Counted from the first letter of the stretch, positions 1-12,670 are shown. The stretch: DNA of 64,000 bases from Bordetella parapertussis (GCA_945895265.1 CAMDEF010000011.1:1-64000); one strand, 5' to 3'. Notes: generated from the letters alone by a model not told the origin. Program-made: numbers and translations.

Positions 1-3000
1 CTTGACGCAGCGATGCTGGCGCAGGCCGCTGACTGCCTGCATGACCGTATGACCGAAACCGTGGTCGATGCGGGCTTTGATCCTCAAGCCCTGTTTGCCT
101 CGCTACCGGGCAAACCGATGCGCACCGTTGAGGTGATGGCGCAAGGTAAGCAGGCGTTACTTCAGGCCAATACAAGTTTGGGTTTGGCCTTGTCAGAAGA
201 TGAAATCGATTACCTGACGCAATCGTTCACTGAGCTCGGTCGTGATCCAACCGATGTTGAATTAATGATGTTTGCCCAAGCCAACAGCGAGCACTGTCGC
301 CACAAGATCTTCAATGCGCAGTGGGTCATTGACGGCAAGCCCACTGACAAAACCTTGTTTGGCATGATTCGCGAAACCCATGCGGCACAGCCCTTGGGTA
401 CGGTGGTGGCTTACTCAGATAACTCGGCCATCATGCAGGGTGGCGAGGCGTTACGCTTTCAGGCGGCGTTGCCAGGTGGGGCGCAGGGCGGCGTGTATGC
501 CGCCAAGCCCCAGCTTGTGCACACCGTCATGAAAGTCGAAACCCACAATCATCCTACTGCCATTGCCCCGTTTGAAGGTGCGGCAACCGGCGCGGGTGGT
601 GAGATTCGCGACGAGGGTTCTACCGGCCGCGGCTCGAAGCCCAAGGCGGGGTTGGCTGGTTTCACTGTTTCACATCTGCGCTTCGATGATGCGCCGCGTG
701 TTTACGAAGCCGATCATCACGGCAGCCCCGACCGTATCGCTAGCCCCTTGGCAATCATGATTGAGGGGCCCTTGGGTGCGGCAGCTTTTAATAATGAGTT
801 TGGTCGCCCCAATTTGCTAGGCTATTTCAGGTCGTTTGAACAATCCACTGCTGAAACTCGTTGGGGCTATCACAAGCCCATTATGATCGCGGGCGGCTTG
901 GGCAGCATCGATGCTGGTTTGACCAAGAAAGACGTGATCCAGCCGGGTGCCCTATTAATTCAATTGGGTGGCCCTGGTTTGCGGATCGGTATGGGCGGCA
1001 GTGCAGCGTCAAGTATGTCGGTCGGGTCAAACACGGCGGCACTGGATTTTGATTCGGTGCAGCGTGGCAACCCCGAGCTCGAGCGTCGTTGCCAAGAGGT
1101 GATTGATCGTTGCTGGCAACAAGGTGCAAATAATCCGATTGTGGCCATTCACGATGTAGGCGCGGGTGGTTTATCCAATGCGTTTCCAGAGTTGGTGAAC
1201 GACGCGGGCCGTGGTGCCACCTTTGAACTGAAGCGGGTGCATCTCGAAGAATCAGGCATGTCGCCGGCTGAGATCTGGAGCAATGAATCGCAAGAGCGTT
1301 ATGTGTTGGCCGTGATGCCGCAAGATCTTGAGCGCTTTAATGCCATTGCTGAGCGTGAGCGTTGCCCGTTTGCGGTGATCGGCGTGGCGACCGAGGCGCG
1401 TCAGTTAACCGTGTTAAACGGTGAGGGCTTGCCCGGCTTAGATTCACTCTTGCCCAAGCAAGGCCTGCGTCCTGTTGACGTACCGATTGATGTGATTTTA
1501 GGCAAGCCACCGCGTATGACGCGCGATGTTAAACGCTTGCCTGGTCAGACCGCGCCGTTAGATTTGACGGTCATCACGCTCGATGACGCGGTCACGCGGG
1601 TGTTGCAACACCCAACCGTCGCAAATAAAACTTTCTTGATTACGATTGGCGATCGTACAGTGGGTGGTTTATCAAGCCGCGATCAGATGGTGGGCCCCTG
1701 GCAGGTGCCTGTAGCCGATTGTGCTGTGACCTTAGCGGATCACGATGGCACGCGTGGCGAGGCAATGGCGATGGGCGAGCGCACGCCGCTTGCTGTGATT
1801 GATGCCCCTGCTTCAGGGCGCATGACCGTGGCCGAAGCGCTCACCAATCTTGCCGCCGCCGATGTGGCGTGTCTTGAAGACATTAAGCTGTCTGCCAACT
1901 GGATGGCAGCGTGTGGGGCCCCTGGGCAAGATGCTGCACTCTACGATACCGTGGCCGCAGTGAGCAAACTGTGCCAAGAGGTTGGCTTGTCGATTCCGGT
2001 TGGTAAAGATTCGTTATCGATGCAAACGGGGTGGTCACAAGACGGTGAAAATCGTAAAGTGATTGCGCCCGTTTCGTTAATCGTGACGGCGTTTTCACCT
2101 GTTCAAGATGTTCGTACGACGTTAACGCCGCAACTGCGCACTGATGTGGGCCCAACGACCTTGATCTTGATTGATCTAGGCGGCGGTAAACAGCGCATGG
2201 GTGGTTCGATACTCACGCAAGTTTGCAATCAGCTCGGCGAGCAAACGCCTGATATCGACGATGCGCAAGCTTTACGCACATTCTTTGTGACGATTCGCGC
2301 GCTTGCGCAGTCTGGCATCTTGTTGGCCTACCACGATCGCTCTGACGGTGGTCTGTTGGCAACGGTTGCCGAGATGGCCTTTGCGGGCCACACCGGCGTG
2401 TCGCTCAACATTGATATGTTGTGCTACGACCATAATGCCCAAGATTGGGATGCCTACAATATTCGTGCTTCACAAGTTGCCGTACAACGTAACGAATTGA
2501 CCCTCAAAGCCTTGTTCTCAGAAGAGGCGGGTGCAGTGATTCAAGTCCCTGCAGCCGAGCGCGATGCCGTGATGCAAGTGCTACGTGCGGCGGGGCTATC
2601 CACGCATTCACACGTGATTGGTTCGCTGAATACAAGCGACACGCTCGAGGTGTTTCGCGATGGCAACCGCATCTGGTCGCGGCCGCGTGCCGAACTCGGC
2701 GCACTCTGGAGCGATGTCAGTTATCGCATCGCCATGCGGCGTGACAATCCGGCCTGTGCCAAGGCTGAACTAGATCTGTGGGCTGACGCTACAGACCCCG
2801 GGTTGTCGCCGCAGGTGCAGTTTGATCCTCAACAAGATGTTGCGGCGCCGTTTATTGGCAAGGGCGCACGTCCAAGAGTCGCTATCCTGCGCGAGCAAGG
2901 GTGCAATAGCCAAGTTGAAATGGCCTGGGCGTTTGATAAAGCTGGGTTCGAAGCGGTTGACGTGCACATGACTGACCTTCAAACCGGTAAGGCTGAGCTA

Positions 3001-3648
3001 TCGAGCTTTAAAGGCCTTGTTGCGGTGGGTGGTTTTAGTTATGGCGACACGCTTGGTGCGGGCGAGGGCTGGGCGCGTAGTATTTTGTTCAACACGCAAT
3101 TGTCGGATCAGTTCGCACAATACTTTGCGCGTACGGATACCTTTGGGTTGGGTGTGTGTAATGGTTGCCAAATGATGGCTGCCTTAGCCACGATGATCCC
3201 GGGCGCCGAGAGCTGGCCGCGCTTTACCCGAAATCAATCTGAAAAATACGAAGCACGTTTTTCGTTGGTCGAAGTGCTTGAATCACCCTCCTTGTTCTTT
3301 AAAGGGATGGCAGGTGCCACTATCCCTGTGGCCGTGGCGCATGGCGAAGGCTTTGCAAACTTTAGCCGTCAAGGCAATGCACAGGCAGCGCTTGCAGCCC
3401 TGCGTTTTGTGGATCACAAAGGGCAGGCGACTGAGGTATATCCATTTAATCCAAATGGTAGCCCCAAGGGCCTGACGTCGGTGACAACAGCGGACGGGCG
3501 TTTTACGGTGTTGATGCCGCACCCCGAACGCGTGACCCGCAATGTGATGATGTCGTGGTCGCCGCCTAGCTGGGGGCCCAATGATTCGAAGGGCGCTTAT
3601 ACCCCGTGGATGAGGTTCTTCCAGAATGCTCGGGTAGCGATTGGTTAA
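1..3648 (+). CDS. purL: Phosphoribosylformylglycinamidine synthase (5' partial)
   Basis: The enzyme converts FGAR, glutamine and ATP to FGAM in de novo purine synthesis, in the cytosol. The frame is open from the first base, so the true start lies upstream. About 1215 codons are visible, against roughly 1300-1340 in single-chain proteobacterial PurL. The synthetase core shows [10 protein letters not shown] near residue 95 and [17 protein letters not shown] near 175. The C-terminal glutaminase domain carries the nucleophile in GVCNGCQMM and the His-Glu pair in MPHPERV. The reading frame is intact. A hairpin follows the stop codon directly. Identification is very secure. Confidence 0.98.
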   Translation, partial: LDAAMLAQAADCLHDRMTETVVDAGFDPQALFASLPGKPMRTVEVMAQGKQALLQANTSLGLALSEDEIDYLTQSFTELGRDPTDVELMMFAQANSEHCRHKIFNAQWVIDGKPTDKTLFGMIRETHAAQPLGTVVAYSDNSAIMQGGEALRFQAALPGGAQGGVYAAKPQLVHTVMKVETHNHPTAIAPFEGAATGAGGEIRDEGSTGRGSKPKAGLAGFTVSHLRFDDAPRVYEADHHGSPDRIASPLAIMIEGPLGAAAFNNEFGRPNLLGYFRSFEQSTAETRWGYHKPIMIAGGLGSIDAGLTKKDVIQPGALLIQLGGPGLRIGMGGSAASSMSVGSNTAALDFDSVQRGNPELERRCQEVIDRCWQQGANNPIVAIHDVGAGGLSNAFPELVNDAGRGATFELKRVHLEESGMSPAEIWSNESQERYVLAVMPQDLERFNAIAERERCPFAVIGVATEARQLTVLNGEGLPGLDSLLPKQGLRPVDVPIDVILGKPPRMTRDVKRLPGQTAPLDLTVITLDDAVTRVLQHPTVANKTFLITIGDRTVGGLSSRDQMVGPWQVPVADCAVTLADHDGTRGEAMAMGERTPLAVIDAPASGRMTVAEALTNLAAADVACLEDIKLSANWMAACGAPGQDAALYDTVAAVSKLCQEVGLSIPVGKDSLSMQTGWSQDGENRKVIAPVSLIVTAFSPVQDVRTTLTPQLRTDVGPTTLILIDLGGGKQRMGGSILTQVCNQLGEQTPDIDDAQALRTFFVTIRALAQSGILLAYHDRSDGGLLATVAEMAFAGHTGVSLNIDMLCYDHNAQDWDAYNIRASQVAVQRNELTLKALFSEEAGAVIQVPAAERDAVMQVLRAAGLSTHSHVIGSLNTSDTLEVFRDGNRIWSRPRAELGALWSDVSYRIAMRRDNPACAKAELDLWADATDPGLSPQVQFDPQQDVAAPFIGKGARPRVAILREQGCNSQVEMAWAFDKAGFEAVDVHMTDLQTGKAELSSFKGLVAVGGFSYGDTLGAGEGWARSILFNTQLSDQFAQYFARTDTFGLGVCNGCQMMAALATMIPGAESWPRFTRNQSEKYEARFSLVEVLESPSLFFKGMAGATIPVAVAHGEGFANFSRQGNAQAALAALRFVDHKGQATEVYPFNPNGSPKGLTSVTTADGRFTVLMPHPERVTRNVMMSWSPPSWGPNDSKGAYTPWMRFFQNARVAIG

Positions 3649-3683
3649 GGGTGCGCGCCTCTTTCTTTTAAGAGGGGCACCCT
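3648..3683 (+). terminator. Hairpin after purL
   Basis: AGGGTGC (3648-3654) pairs with GCACCCT (3677-3683), and CCTCTT with AAGAGG extends the stem. It sits between the stop of purL and the stop of the convergent thioesterase gene. No long T run follows it, so it may act as a weak or bidirectional terminator. Confidence 0.5.
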
Positions 3684-3694
3684 CAGAGAATCAC

Positions 3695-4240
3695 TTACTT
3701 TTTAGCGTGACTCAAGATCAGGCAGGTTGTTGTGGCATGGGCATAGAGTTTGCCGTCTGGCCCAACAATGCGGCCCTCTGCGGTGGCGACCTGACGGCCG
3801 ACTTGAATGATCTTGCCAATCGCGCGTACTCGAATACCTGGGGCGGGCACGATGGCGCGTGTCATTTTTACGCTTAAATCTAAGGTCGTGTAGCCTGTGC
3901 CCGCGGGCAACATGGTGTGGATGGCGTTGCCGACCGCACTGTCCAAAATACTGGCAAACCAGCCGCCATGCACCGAACCCTGAACGTTCATGACGCTTTC
4001 GGTAGGGTTGCCTTGCAGCGTGGCTTGACCCGGTTCGAGCGCCACAATCAGGTAACCGCAGGTTGCAGCCATCGGGCCATTTGGTAAATCACCGCGCATG
4101 ACCGCCTGCATGACCTCCATACCTGTCATGGTTGCAGTTTTACTCTTGCCCAACAGCCCGATCGGGCGCCCGTTGGGCATACCGGCAAGTATTTTTTGTT
4201 CGTCTTCTAGCCATTGCGCCAGGGTGTTTTCAGTTGTCAT
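3695..4240 (-). CDS. PaaI-family hotdog thioesterase
   Basis: Probable acyl-CoA (possibly aryl-CoA) thioesterase of the PaaI/YdiI hotdog group, cytosolic. The 181-residue protein carries the typical central stretch VQGSVHGGWFASILDSA (hotdog helix with the HGG turn) near residues 89-105, followed by the strands containing TTLDLSVKMTRAI. An N-terminal extension of about 60 residues precedes the fold, which is usual for the longer members. It converges with purL, 46 bp from its stop. The substrate cannot be told from sequence. The family call is firm and the specific reaction open. Confidence 0.85.
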   Translation of the reverse strand: MTTENTLAQWLEDEQKILAGMPNGRPIGLLGKSKTATMTGMEVMQAVMRGDLPNGPMAATCGYLIVALEPGQATLQGNPTESVMNVQGSVHGGWFASILDSAVGNAIHTMLPAGTGYTTLDLSVKMTRAIVPAPGIRVRAIGKIIQVGRQVATAEGRIVGPDGKLYAHATTTCLILSHAKK

Positions 4241-4315
4241 GAGTCAAAGCTTTGAATAATTTTAGTTGTTTTTGGTCAAAATCTGAGCAGATGCTGCTCA
4301 GACCTTGCGGGGTAG

Positions 4316-5854
<1,539 letters not shown>

Positions 5855-5876
5855 TGTTTGCTGCTTGCTTGGTTTA

Positions 5877-5902
5877 ACACCGGCCTCGTTGCCGGTGTCT
5901 TT
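5877..5902 (+). terminator. Hairpin between guaB and guaA
   Basis: ACACCGGC (5877-5884) and GCCGGTGT (5891-5898) form a perfect 8-bp stem with a 6-base loop, followed by CTTTC. It may end or attenuate the guaB transcript before guaA, or stabilise the upstream message. Confidence 0.6.
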
Positions 5903-5932
5903 CATTTAGATCTTTACACAGGTTAATCCTTC

Positions 5933-7525
5933 ATGCACCAGCGCATTTTGATTCTTGATTACGGCTCACAAGTCACCCAATTGATTGCGCGTCGTGTGCG
6001 TGAGGCCGGTGTGTATTGTGAGCTTCACCCCGGTGATGTCTCGGCAGAGTTCTTAAAGAATCAGTTGTCGCTAGGCTTAAAGGGCATCATCCTGTCGGGT
6101 AGCCATGCCTCGGCCTACGATGAGTCATCGTTAAAAGTCCCGGCTGAAGTCTTTAGCGCAGGGGTGCCGGTACTAGGGATTTGTTATGGCATGCAAGCCA
6201 TGGCACAGCAGTTAGGCGGCGAGGTCAGCTACGCAGATCACCGTGAATTCGGCTACGCCGAAGTGCGCGCACGCGGTCATACACGGTTGCTGAAAGACAT
6301 TGACGACTTCACTACACCTGAAGGGCACGGCATGCTCAAGGTCTGGATGAGTCATGGTGACCAGGTAACGCGTTTGCCTGAAGGTTTTAAAGTGATGGCG
6401 TCAACCGCGTCGTGCCCGATTGCTGGCATGGCTGACGAAGCTCGCAAATTTTATGCAGTGCAGTTTCACCCTGAAGTCACGCACACGATCAAAGGCCAAG
6501 CCTTGCTCGAGCGCTTTGTGCACGAGATCTGTGAGTGTCAGGGCGATTGGACAATGCCTAATTATGTTGACGAAGCGATTGCACGTATCCGTGAACAGGT
6601 CGGTACCGACGAAGTGATTCTAGGTTTATCTGGTGGTGTCGATTCATCGGTTGCTGCTGCCTTGATCCACAAAGCCATTGGCGATCGCCTGACCTGCGTG
6701 TTTGTTGATCATGGTTTGCTACGTTTAGACGAAGGCAAACAGGTGATGGAGACTTTCGCTCAAAATATGGGTGTGCGCATTATCCATGTCGATGCCACCG
6801 AGCAGTTTATGGGTAAGCTTGCCGGGGTGTCTGATCCCGAAGCCAAGCGCAAGATTATTGGTCGTGAGTTTGTCGAGGTGTTTCAGGTTGAGGCGGGCAA
6901 ACTCAAACAAGCTAAGTGGCTTGCACAAGGCACGATCTACCCTGATGTGATTGAATCTGCTGGCGCTAAAACGGGTAAAGCCGTGGCGATCAAGTCGCAC
7001 CACAATGTGGGTGGTTTACCCGATACTTTGAATTTGAAGTTGCTCGAACCACTGCGCGAGTTGTTCAAAGATGAAGTTCGCAAACTGGGTGTAGCCTTGG
7101 GCCTGCCACACGGCATGGTCTATCGTCATCCGTTTCCAGGCCCGGGTTTGGGCGTACGCATATTGGGCGCGGTGAATACAGAATTTGCTGATCTGTTGCG
7201 TCGTGCCGATGCGATATTTATCGAAGAACTTCGCAACACCATTGATCCAGACACCAAACAAAGCTGGTACGACTTAACTTCGCAAGCCTTCGCGGTGTTC
7301 TTGCCCGTTAAGTCGGTGGGTGTGATGGGTGACGGGCGCACTTACGATTATGTTGTGGCGCTGCGCGCTGTGCAAACGTCAGACTTTATGACCGCAGATT
7401 GGGCACCGTTGCCTTATTCCTTACTCGGTAAAGTGTCGTCGCGCATTATTAACGAAGTACGCGGTATTAACCGCATCGTGTACGACGTATCCAGTAAGCC
7501 GCCCGCCACTATTGAGTGGGAATAA
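5933..7525 (+). CDS. guaA: GMP synthase (glutamine-hydrolysing)
   Basis: Aminates XMP to GMP using glutamine and ATP. The 530-residue protein has an N-terminal class I glutaminase domain with the nucleophile in [13 protein letters not shown] near residue 85 and the His-Glu pair in QFHPEVTHT near 182. The ATP pyrophosphatase domain has its P-loop [11 protein letters not shown] near 235. The C-terminal dimerisation domain ends in the typical KPPATIEWE. It follows guaB on the same strand, so the two genes together convert IMP to GMP. Length and motifs are normal. Confidence 0.98.
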   Translation: MHQRILILDYGSQVTQLIARRVREAGVYCELHPGDVSAEFLKNQLSLGLKGIILSGSHASAYDESSLKVPAEVFSAGVPVLGICYGMQAMAQQLGGEVSYADHREFGYAEVRARGHTRLLKDIDDFTTPEGHGMLKVWMSHGDQVTRLPEGFKVMASTASCPIAGMADEARKFYAVQFHPEVTHTIKGQALLERFVHEICECQGDWTMPNYVDEAIARIREQVGTDEVILGLSGGVDSSVAAALIHKAIGDRLTCVFVDHGLLRLDEGKQVMETFAQNMGVRIIHVDATEQFMGKLAGVSDPEAKRKIIGREFVEVFQVEAGKLKQAKWLAQGTIYPDVIESAGAKTGKAVAIKSHHNVGGLPDTLNLKLLEPLRELFKDEVRKLGVALGLPHGMVYRHPFPGPGLGVRILGAVNTEFADLLRRADAIFIEELRNTIDPDTKQSWYDLTSQAFAVFLPVKSVGVMGDGRTYDYVVALRAVQTSDFMTADWAPLPYSLLGKVSSRIINEVRGINRIVYDVSSKPPATIEWE

Positions 7526-7569
7526 GGTTCTGCAAGTATTGAAATTGTCTTTTTGAATTGGTGCCGACT

Positions 7570-8376
7570 ATGACTCTCGAAACAAGTTCGTTGATCATGC
7601 AATCTGGATGGCTCTACGTTGGATTGACAGCTTCCGTCTTGTTTGTTTTCTTTTTTGGTTGGCGTTATGGACAGGTCGTAAGGCGCAAGCAAAATAAAGA
7701 GTCTGCCGAGTTCAGTAGTATTTTTATTACTTCGATTTTTGGTTTCTTTGCGATCTTAGTTGCGTTTCAGTTGTCTGGATCAACCCATATTTACGAGACC
7801 CAGCGTAAGCTGACAATGGATGAGATAATCAGTATCTCGGGGGTGATCGACGCAACAAGCATGCTGCGAGTCGAGGATAGGGCAGACGTTCTAAAGCTAT
7901 TAGTCGGGTACGTTGAGCAACGAGTGACTTTTTACAACAAACCAATACACCCCTCAGAACTTGAGACGCAAGGCCGTAAACTGAAAAACCTAGGCATGGG
8001 TTTGATGCGTCATGCTTACATGTTGCTACCTAAATATGATGGCGACGATCGCGTCATACTTATGAGTGTTCTAAGCGGTGTGCAGTTGATGAATACGAGT
8101 TTTGATCAGCAATATGCATCTATTTTTATGCAAATGCCGACAATCCTCTGGCAGGCGCTTGTCACCTTATTGATGATCATTTCAGCAATATGTGGCTATA
8201 AGACGGGCATTGAAAAGGGGCAACAGTTTCTCTTGACCGCGGTCTTTCTGGTTGTCGTTCTTGCCGCGATTATCATTTGTCTAAATTTGGGCCACCCAAG
8301 GGTGAGTGACATAGGGTTAGACCTCGTCGACGTACAGTTTCCAAAAGTATTGAATCGTATAAATTCGACTCGGTAG
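7570..8376 (+). CDS. DUF4239 (bestrophin-like) membrane protein
   Basis: Function unknown. The protein of about 268 residues has two N-terminal hydrophobic segments (residues about 10-30 and 52-75), a soluble helical middle with ISISGVIDATSMLR, and two C-terminal hydrophobic segments (about 195-215 and 222-245). This layout and the middle segment match the DUF4239 family, which is sometimes compared with bestrophin channels. The ATG at 7570 is preferred over an in-frame TTG at 7558; neither has a clear ribosome binding site. It sits 44 bp after guaA on the same strand but has no evident link to purine synthesis. Confidence 0.65.
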   Translation: MTLETSSLIMQSGWLYVGLTASVLFVFFFGWRYGQVVRRKQNKESAEFSSIFITSIFGFFAILVAFQLSGSTHIYETQRKLTMDEIISISGVIDATSMLRVEDRADVLKLLVGYVEQRVTFYNKPIHPSELETQGRKLKNLGMGLMRHAYMLLPKYDGDDRVILMSVLSGVQLMNTSFDQQYASIFMQMPTILWQALVTLLMIISAICGYKTGIEKGQQFLLTAVFLVVVLAAIIICLNLGHPRVSDIGLDLVDVQFPKVLNRINSTR

Positions 8377-8400
8377 TTATCGATACTAGGAATCTTAAAC

Positions 8401-9021
8401 ATGACAAATTCTTCAGCAGACGAACAACGTTTTGCTCGCCTTCACGTCGATCAAATGACTGACGAGCAAAAGATTTATTTCAACTCGCTGATGGCTGGCC
8501 CCATCTCGGGGACAGGCAGCAAGGGTGTGGTGCAGGGGGCAACAAGTTTAGGGGCTCCTTTCAACGTTTTGTTAAGAAGCCCGGTTTTGGCTGAACGGAT
8601 GCGCAAAGTCGGAGAATATCTGCGCTTTGAAAGTGCCATTCCAAAACGCTTAAACGAGTTTGCGATTTTGATTACGGCTCGCACCTGGACCGCCCAATAC
8701 GAATGGTACGCACATTTACGGTTAGCACTTAAAGAGGGACTCGATCCTTTAATCGGTGAAGAACTTGCAAAAGGACAGCGTCCTTCAAAGATGAAACCCG
8801 ATGAAGAAGCTGTATATGATTTTTGTCATGAACTACATACGCATCACGGCGTAAGCGACGCGCACTACAACGCCGCGCTCACCCTTTTCGGTGAACAAGG
8901 CGTTGTAGATTTGATGATGGTCAGTGGCTATTACGTGATGGTGGCAATGGCCTTAAACGTAAATCGTTCTCCGTTGCCAGAGGGCGTCCCGCCCATCCCC
9001 GAGCTTCAAAGGCGTAATTAG
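8401..9021 (+). CDS. Carboxymuconolactone decarboxylase-family protein
   Basis: A 206-residue protein of the CMD/AhpD-like fold. The region FAILITARTWTAQYEWYAH near residues 88-106 matches the helix that in peroxidase members holds a CxxC pair. Here there are no cysteines at that place, so AhpD-type peroxidase activity is unlikely. Such cysteine-less members often lie near catabolic genes, and the reaction is not predictable. The gene starts 24 bp after the DUF4239 gene. Family assignment is good; function is unknown. Confidence 0.75.
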   Translation: MTNSSADEQRFARLHVDQMTDEQKIYFNSLMAGPISGTGSKGVVQGATSLGAPFNVLLRSPVLAERMRKVGEYLRFESAIPKRLNEFAILITARTWTAQYEWYAHLRLALKEGLDPLIGEELAKGQRPSKMKPDEEAVYDFCHELHTHHGVSDAHYNAALTLFGEQGVVDLMMVSGYYVMVAMALNVNRSPLPEGVPPIPELQRRN

Positions 9022-9040
9022 TTTCGTTTAAGATCAAATA

Positions 9041-9719
9041 TTATTCTTCGATCTTGATGTTTTTGTCCTGAATGAATTTAGCCCAGGTTGCGACGTCTGC
9101 CCGGTGAAACTTGGCAAATTCTGTAGGGCTGTTCACCACCATATCCACCGCTACTTCATCCATGCGTTTAATGACATCGGGTGCTTTTGCGGCTTCGGCC
9201 ATCGCGCTTTGAAGTTTGTTGACGATGTCTGCCGAAGTGCCCTTCGGTGCAAACACCCCATACCACGTCAACAGATTAAAACCACGTAGCCCATCCTCAT
9301 TCAGTTTTGGGGCGTCTGGTGTGACTTTCACGCGCGTCAGGCTCGTGACTCCAAGCGCTTTCAATTTGCCACTTGTTATAAACGGCAAACTACTGGGCGG
9401 ATAATCAAAACTGATTGAAACGTGGCCTGCCATCAAATCATTTAGGGCCGGGGCGCTGCCGCGATAGGGCACGTGCGTAATGTCGACGCCGGCCAGCCTC
9501 TTATTTAAACATTTCTCCGGCAAGAAACGAGGCTGTGCCAGTGCCTGCCGAGGCATAGGTTAACTTGCCAGGATTAGCTTTCGCGAAAGCAATTAATTCT
9601 TTGATATTTTTGTACATCTTGATTGGTTGAGTAGGATATGCCTGTGCCTGAGCAACATTTGTCGTGGTGAAAAAAATCGAAATCAGTAAGGAGCTTAATA
9701 CTGTTAAGCGCTGCAACAT
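9041..9719 (-). pseudogene. Broken Bug-family solute receptor (TctC-like)
   Basis: Remnant of a periplasmic receptor of the tripartite tricarboxylate transporter (Bug) family. The N-terminal piece has a signal peptide ending in QAQA and the family start YPTQPIK. It then jumps directly to YKNIKELIAFAKANPGK, a region normally about 100 residues later, so about 100 codons are missing. After AGEMFK the frame is broken by one extra base at about 9503. Removing it restores FKKRLAGVDITHVPYRG and the remaining 160 residues. The Bug gene at 40408-41400 shows what the intact architecture looks like. The gene cannot make a working receptor. Confidence 0.85.
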
Positions 9720-9806
9720 GTTTGGTTTCCTTTAGGTCAGTTGTGCGATGAGTCTCGAAGACACGAGAGGCGTCATTTTGTTTTTTTATTTTTTTATTAT
9801 TTAAAC

Positions 9807-9835
9807 GCTACGCATGATAACTGCAAGTGCGTAGC
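9807..9835. promoter_or_regulatory. Inverted repeat upstream of the broken Bug gene
   Basis: GCTACGCA (9807-9814) and TGCGTAGC (9828-9835) form a perfect 8-bp inverted repeat with a 13-base spacer. It lies 88 bp upstream of the former start codon. There is an AT-rich run on one side but no terminator-like T run in either reading direction, so an operator is as likely as a hairpin. The rest of 9720-9991 shows nothing else clear. Confidence 0.35.
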
Positions 9836-9991
9836 CTGACGAATCCAGATAATAGTTGAAGTTTAATGTCCACCGTTAGCGGGTTTACTATAGGTGAGCG
9901 AAGCTGCGTCATACCTCTTACGTTCCGATCCTAAGCATGAAATCGCTGATTTCCTTATAAAATCGGGTATTCCTCACGGTTTTAATAAAAC

Positions 9992-10885
9992 ATGCTCATC
10001 AAACAAATCCATGCTGGCGTTTTAAACATCGGCTACGCTGAGTCGGGTCCTGCTGATGGGCCCCCCGTCTTTTTGATGCACGGATTTCCGTACGACATTC
10101 AAGCCTACGCTGAGGTCGCGCCGCTTTTGGCTTCCGCCGGGTGCCGCGTGATCGTGCCGTACTTACGAGGCTACGGCTCTACGACGTTTTTGGATGCGGC
10201 TACGCCGCGTTCGGGCGAGCAGGCCGCCTTAGGTGCAGATTTGCTCGCGCTGATGGATGCTTTACAGATCCCCAGCGCTTATCTGGCTGGCTACGATTGG
10301 GGTGGGCGAGCCGCTTGCGTGGTTGCCGCGTGTTGGCCCGAGCGCTGTAAGGGGCTCGTCTCATTTAATAGCTACAACATTCAAAATATCGCCCAGGCGT
10401 TAGTGCCTGAAAAGCCTGAGCGCGAGTATCAGATGTGGTATCAGTATTATTTTCATAGTGAACGAGGCCGTGCCGGCTTGCAGCAAGACAGGCAAGCTTT
10501 GATTCGTTTGCTCTGGCGTTTGTGGTCGCCGACTTGGGGTTTTGATGATGCAACGTTTGCGCGTAGCGCTCCGTCGTTTGAGCACCCCGACTTTGTTGAG
10601 GTGGTGATTCACTCGTATCGTCATCGCTTTGGTTTAGTCGCGGGCGACCCAGCCTACGCTGACATCGAGCGTCGCTTAGCAACCGAACCTGTGATCACTG
10701 TGCCAACCATTACGTTTGATGGCGCGGATGATGGCGTGCGCCCGCCTTCGAAGTCTGCGGCGAGTGCCCACCGGTTTGTCGGCTCGCGCTCGCACCGTGT
10801 GGTGCCTGGCGTGGGGCACAATATGCCGCAAGAAGTGCCTGAAGTGTTTGCTCAGGCTGTGCTTGAACTGATCAAGTCTACTTAA
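9992..10885 (+). CDS. Alpha/beta hydrolase, epoxide hydrolase/dehalogenase type
   Basis: A 297-residue alpha/beta hydrolase. The oxyanion motif HGFP is at residues 30-33. The nucleophile elbow GYDWGG puts an aspartate at residue 102, as in soluble epoxide hydrolases and haloalkane dehalogenases, rather than a serine. The catalytic histidine is in VPGVGHNMP near 275, and a candidate acid in TFDGADDG near 245. It stands 21 bp before the GT39 gene on the same strand, so the two may be co-transcribed. Substrate unknown. Confidence 0.8.
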   Translation: MLIKQIHAGVLNIGYAESGPADGPPVFLMHGFPYDIQAYAEVAPLLASAGCRVIVPYLRGYGSTTFLDAATPRSGEQAALGADLLALMDALQIPSAYLAGYDWGGRAACVVAACWPERCKGLVSFNSYNIQNIAQALVPEKPEREYQMWYQYYFHSERGRAGLQQDRQALIRLLWRLWSPTWGFDDATFARSAPSFEHPDFVEVVIHSYRHRFGLVAGDPAYADIERRLATEPVITVPTITFDGADDGVRPPSKSAASAHRFVGSRSHRVVPGVGHNMPQEVPEVFAQAVLELIKST

Positions 10886-10906
10886 GTCAACCACCTGAGC
10901 GAATCA

Positions 10907-12457
10907 ATGTTTAAAAATCTAGCGATCTGCAAAAGTGTCGATCACGTCTTAAGCCGCATTGATCCAAACGATTCAAGACAACTCGCGCGCTTCACTTTGG
11001 CGTATATCGCGTTTAATGCCGTGTTTTGGGCAGTGATGGCGATGATGAGCTACACCGCGCCGCATAAAGACAGCGTCGAAGAGCTTTTTTGGATGCAGTC
11101 GCCGGCGTGGGGTTACCCAAAGTTTGGGCCAATCGGCACCTGGTGGGTGCACGCGTGGGCCGCTGTGTTTGGACGCTCGTTTTGGGTGACTTACGTAGCA
11201 GGTCAAGCCAATGTGGCCCTGATGTTGCTGGTGGTCTGGCGGATCAGTTTGCTCTGCGTGAGCCCGGCGCGCGCCTTGATGGCGGTGGTCTTTACTAGCT
11301 TGATCGTTTATCACAATATCAATGGTTTGCAGGTTAGTTCAAATCTGTTGCAGCTTTTTCCGACGGCGTTATTTGTGTGGGCATTATTGCTTGCGATGCG
11401 CCAGCCGCAATGGTGGCGCTGGGCCTTGGTGGGGGTCGCTGCCACAGTGTGTCTGCTGACTAAATATAGTGCGGGGATTTGGTTCGCCGTGATGGGGGTG
11501 TGGCTGTTGCAAGATGTTCGCAGCCGCAACCGCTATGCCATCATAGGCGTCGTCGTGGCGATTGTGGCGGGTGGTATCGCCTTGATCCCGCATATTGAGT
11601 GGATGTGGCGCGAAAATGCACCCACTTTGCAATACATGCAAAAGCAGGTTGGGGCAGAGGTCAACCACTTTAAGCGTGTGGTGAGCTTTTTAGCGAGTCA
11701 GGCGGGCAAGCTTTCGCCTGTAGTGATTGCCTTGTTGGTACTGCGGTTTGGTTTTAAAGACAAAGCGCAAGCCCCGGTCGGTTCTGTACCCATGACCCAG
11801 AGCCCTGAATGGCGCTTTATCACCTTTGCAGCGCTTGGGCCGGTGATTTTGACCTCGCTGCTTGGTATGGTCTTTATCACCTTAAATGCCAATTGGGCGA
11901 CCGCATTTTTTGTGCTGCTCGGTTTATATGCCTTACGTTGGGTGCCAGCACTCGATGCAACAGTCACAGTCGGGCGAGTGTTGACTGTCGGTTTGCTCTT
12001 GAACGTGCTGATGGGCGTTGGTATGGCGCTGTACTACGGGGTGATTGCAGATATGCTCGGCAAAAAAGCGCGAGCCAATTACCCAGCTAAGCCCTTGGTG
12101 ACTGCGCTCGACAAAATTTGGGATGAGCAAAAACTCGGCCCCTTAAAAGTTGTGATTGGCGAAACTTGGACAGCGGGCACTGTTTCGGTGTTGTCAAAAT
12201 ACCAGCCGTTGGTGCTGCCTTATGGCCTGTACAGCCAAGCCAAAATTGTGACGCCTGAGTTGATCAAACGCTGCGGCGCACTGATCGTGCTTGACCGCGT
12301 AGAGTTGCGCAACCGCATTAGCCCTGATCTTCAATCCTTTCTTGATCGCGCAGCTAAGCAAGGTTCGTTTGAAATCTACTGGAACCGTCACAAACAAATT
12401 AATCCAATCAAAATTGACTGGGCCATCATCGAGCCCGAACTGAAGGGCGGTTGCTGA
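10907..12457 (+). CDS. GT39-like membrane glycosyltransferase
   Basis: A 516-residue polytopic membrane protein of the ArnT/PMT-like (GT39) group, which moves sugars from polyprenyl-phosphate donors outside the inner membrane. About ten hydrophobic segments fill residues 20-370. The first periplasmic loop has the pattern HKDSVEELFWMQSP, placing acidic residues where the catalytic Asp/Glu of the family lies, followed by PKFGPIGTWWVHAW. A soluble C-terminal part of about 130 residues follows. The acceptor (lipid A, protein or other glycan) cannot be told. It lies downstream of the hydrolase gene. Confidence 0.7.
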   Translation: MFKNLAICKSVDHVLSRIDPNDSRQLARFTLAYIAFNAVFWAVMAMMSYTAPHKDSVEELFWMQSPAWGYPKFGPIGTWWVHAWAAVFGRSFWVTYVAGQANVALMLLVVWRISLLCVSPARALMAVVFTSLIVYHNINGLQVSSNLLQLFPTALFVWALLLAMRQPQWWRWALVGVAATVCLLTKYSAGIWFAVMGVWLLQDVRSRNRYAIIGVVVAIVAGGIALIPHIEWMWRENAPTLQYMQKQVGAEVNHFKRVVSFLASQAGKLSPVVIALLVLRFGFKDKAQAPVGSVPMTQSPEWRFITFAALGPVILTSLLGMVFITLNANWATAFFVLLGLYALRWVPALDATVTVGRVLTVGLLLNVLMGVGMALYYGVIADMLGKKARANYPAKPLVTALDKIWDEQKLGPLKVVIGETWTAGTVSVLSKYQPLVLPYGLYSQAKIVTPELIKRCGALIVLDRVELRNRISPDLQSFLDRAAKQGSFEIYWNRHKQINPIKIDWAIIEPELKGGC

Positions 12458-12660
12458 GTGAATGGCGCCTAGGCGAAACGCAAGCTAGCATAACTTGGTA
12501 ACAGATTTTACAAATGTACTAGTTAGCAGTAACAGAGAAACAAGCGTTCAACATCTAAAATTCTTGTTTAAGCGCCATGCTTGATCAGCCAAAGATGCGG
12601 CATGTTGTTCGTTTGGCTTGTTTGAGGTGTCAGCACTCTCTGTTTGACTGTCCTTTTGTT

Positions 12661-12670
12661 TGTATATACA
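12661..12670. promoter_or_regulatory. Palindrome before the BrnT-like gene
   Basis: TGTATATACA is a perfect 10-bp palindrome that also contains a possible -10 hexamer (TATACA). It is preceded by TTGACT at 12644-12649, at a rather short 15-bp distance. It ends 2 bp before the TTG I favour as toxin start, so if this is the promoter the message would be nearly leaderless. It may be the operator of the antitoxin. Confidence 0.35.
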
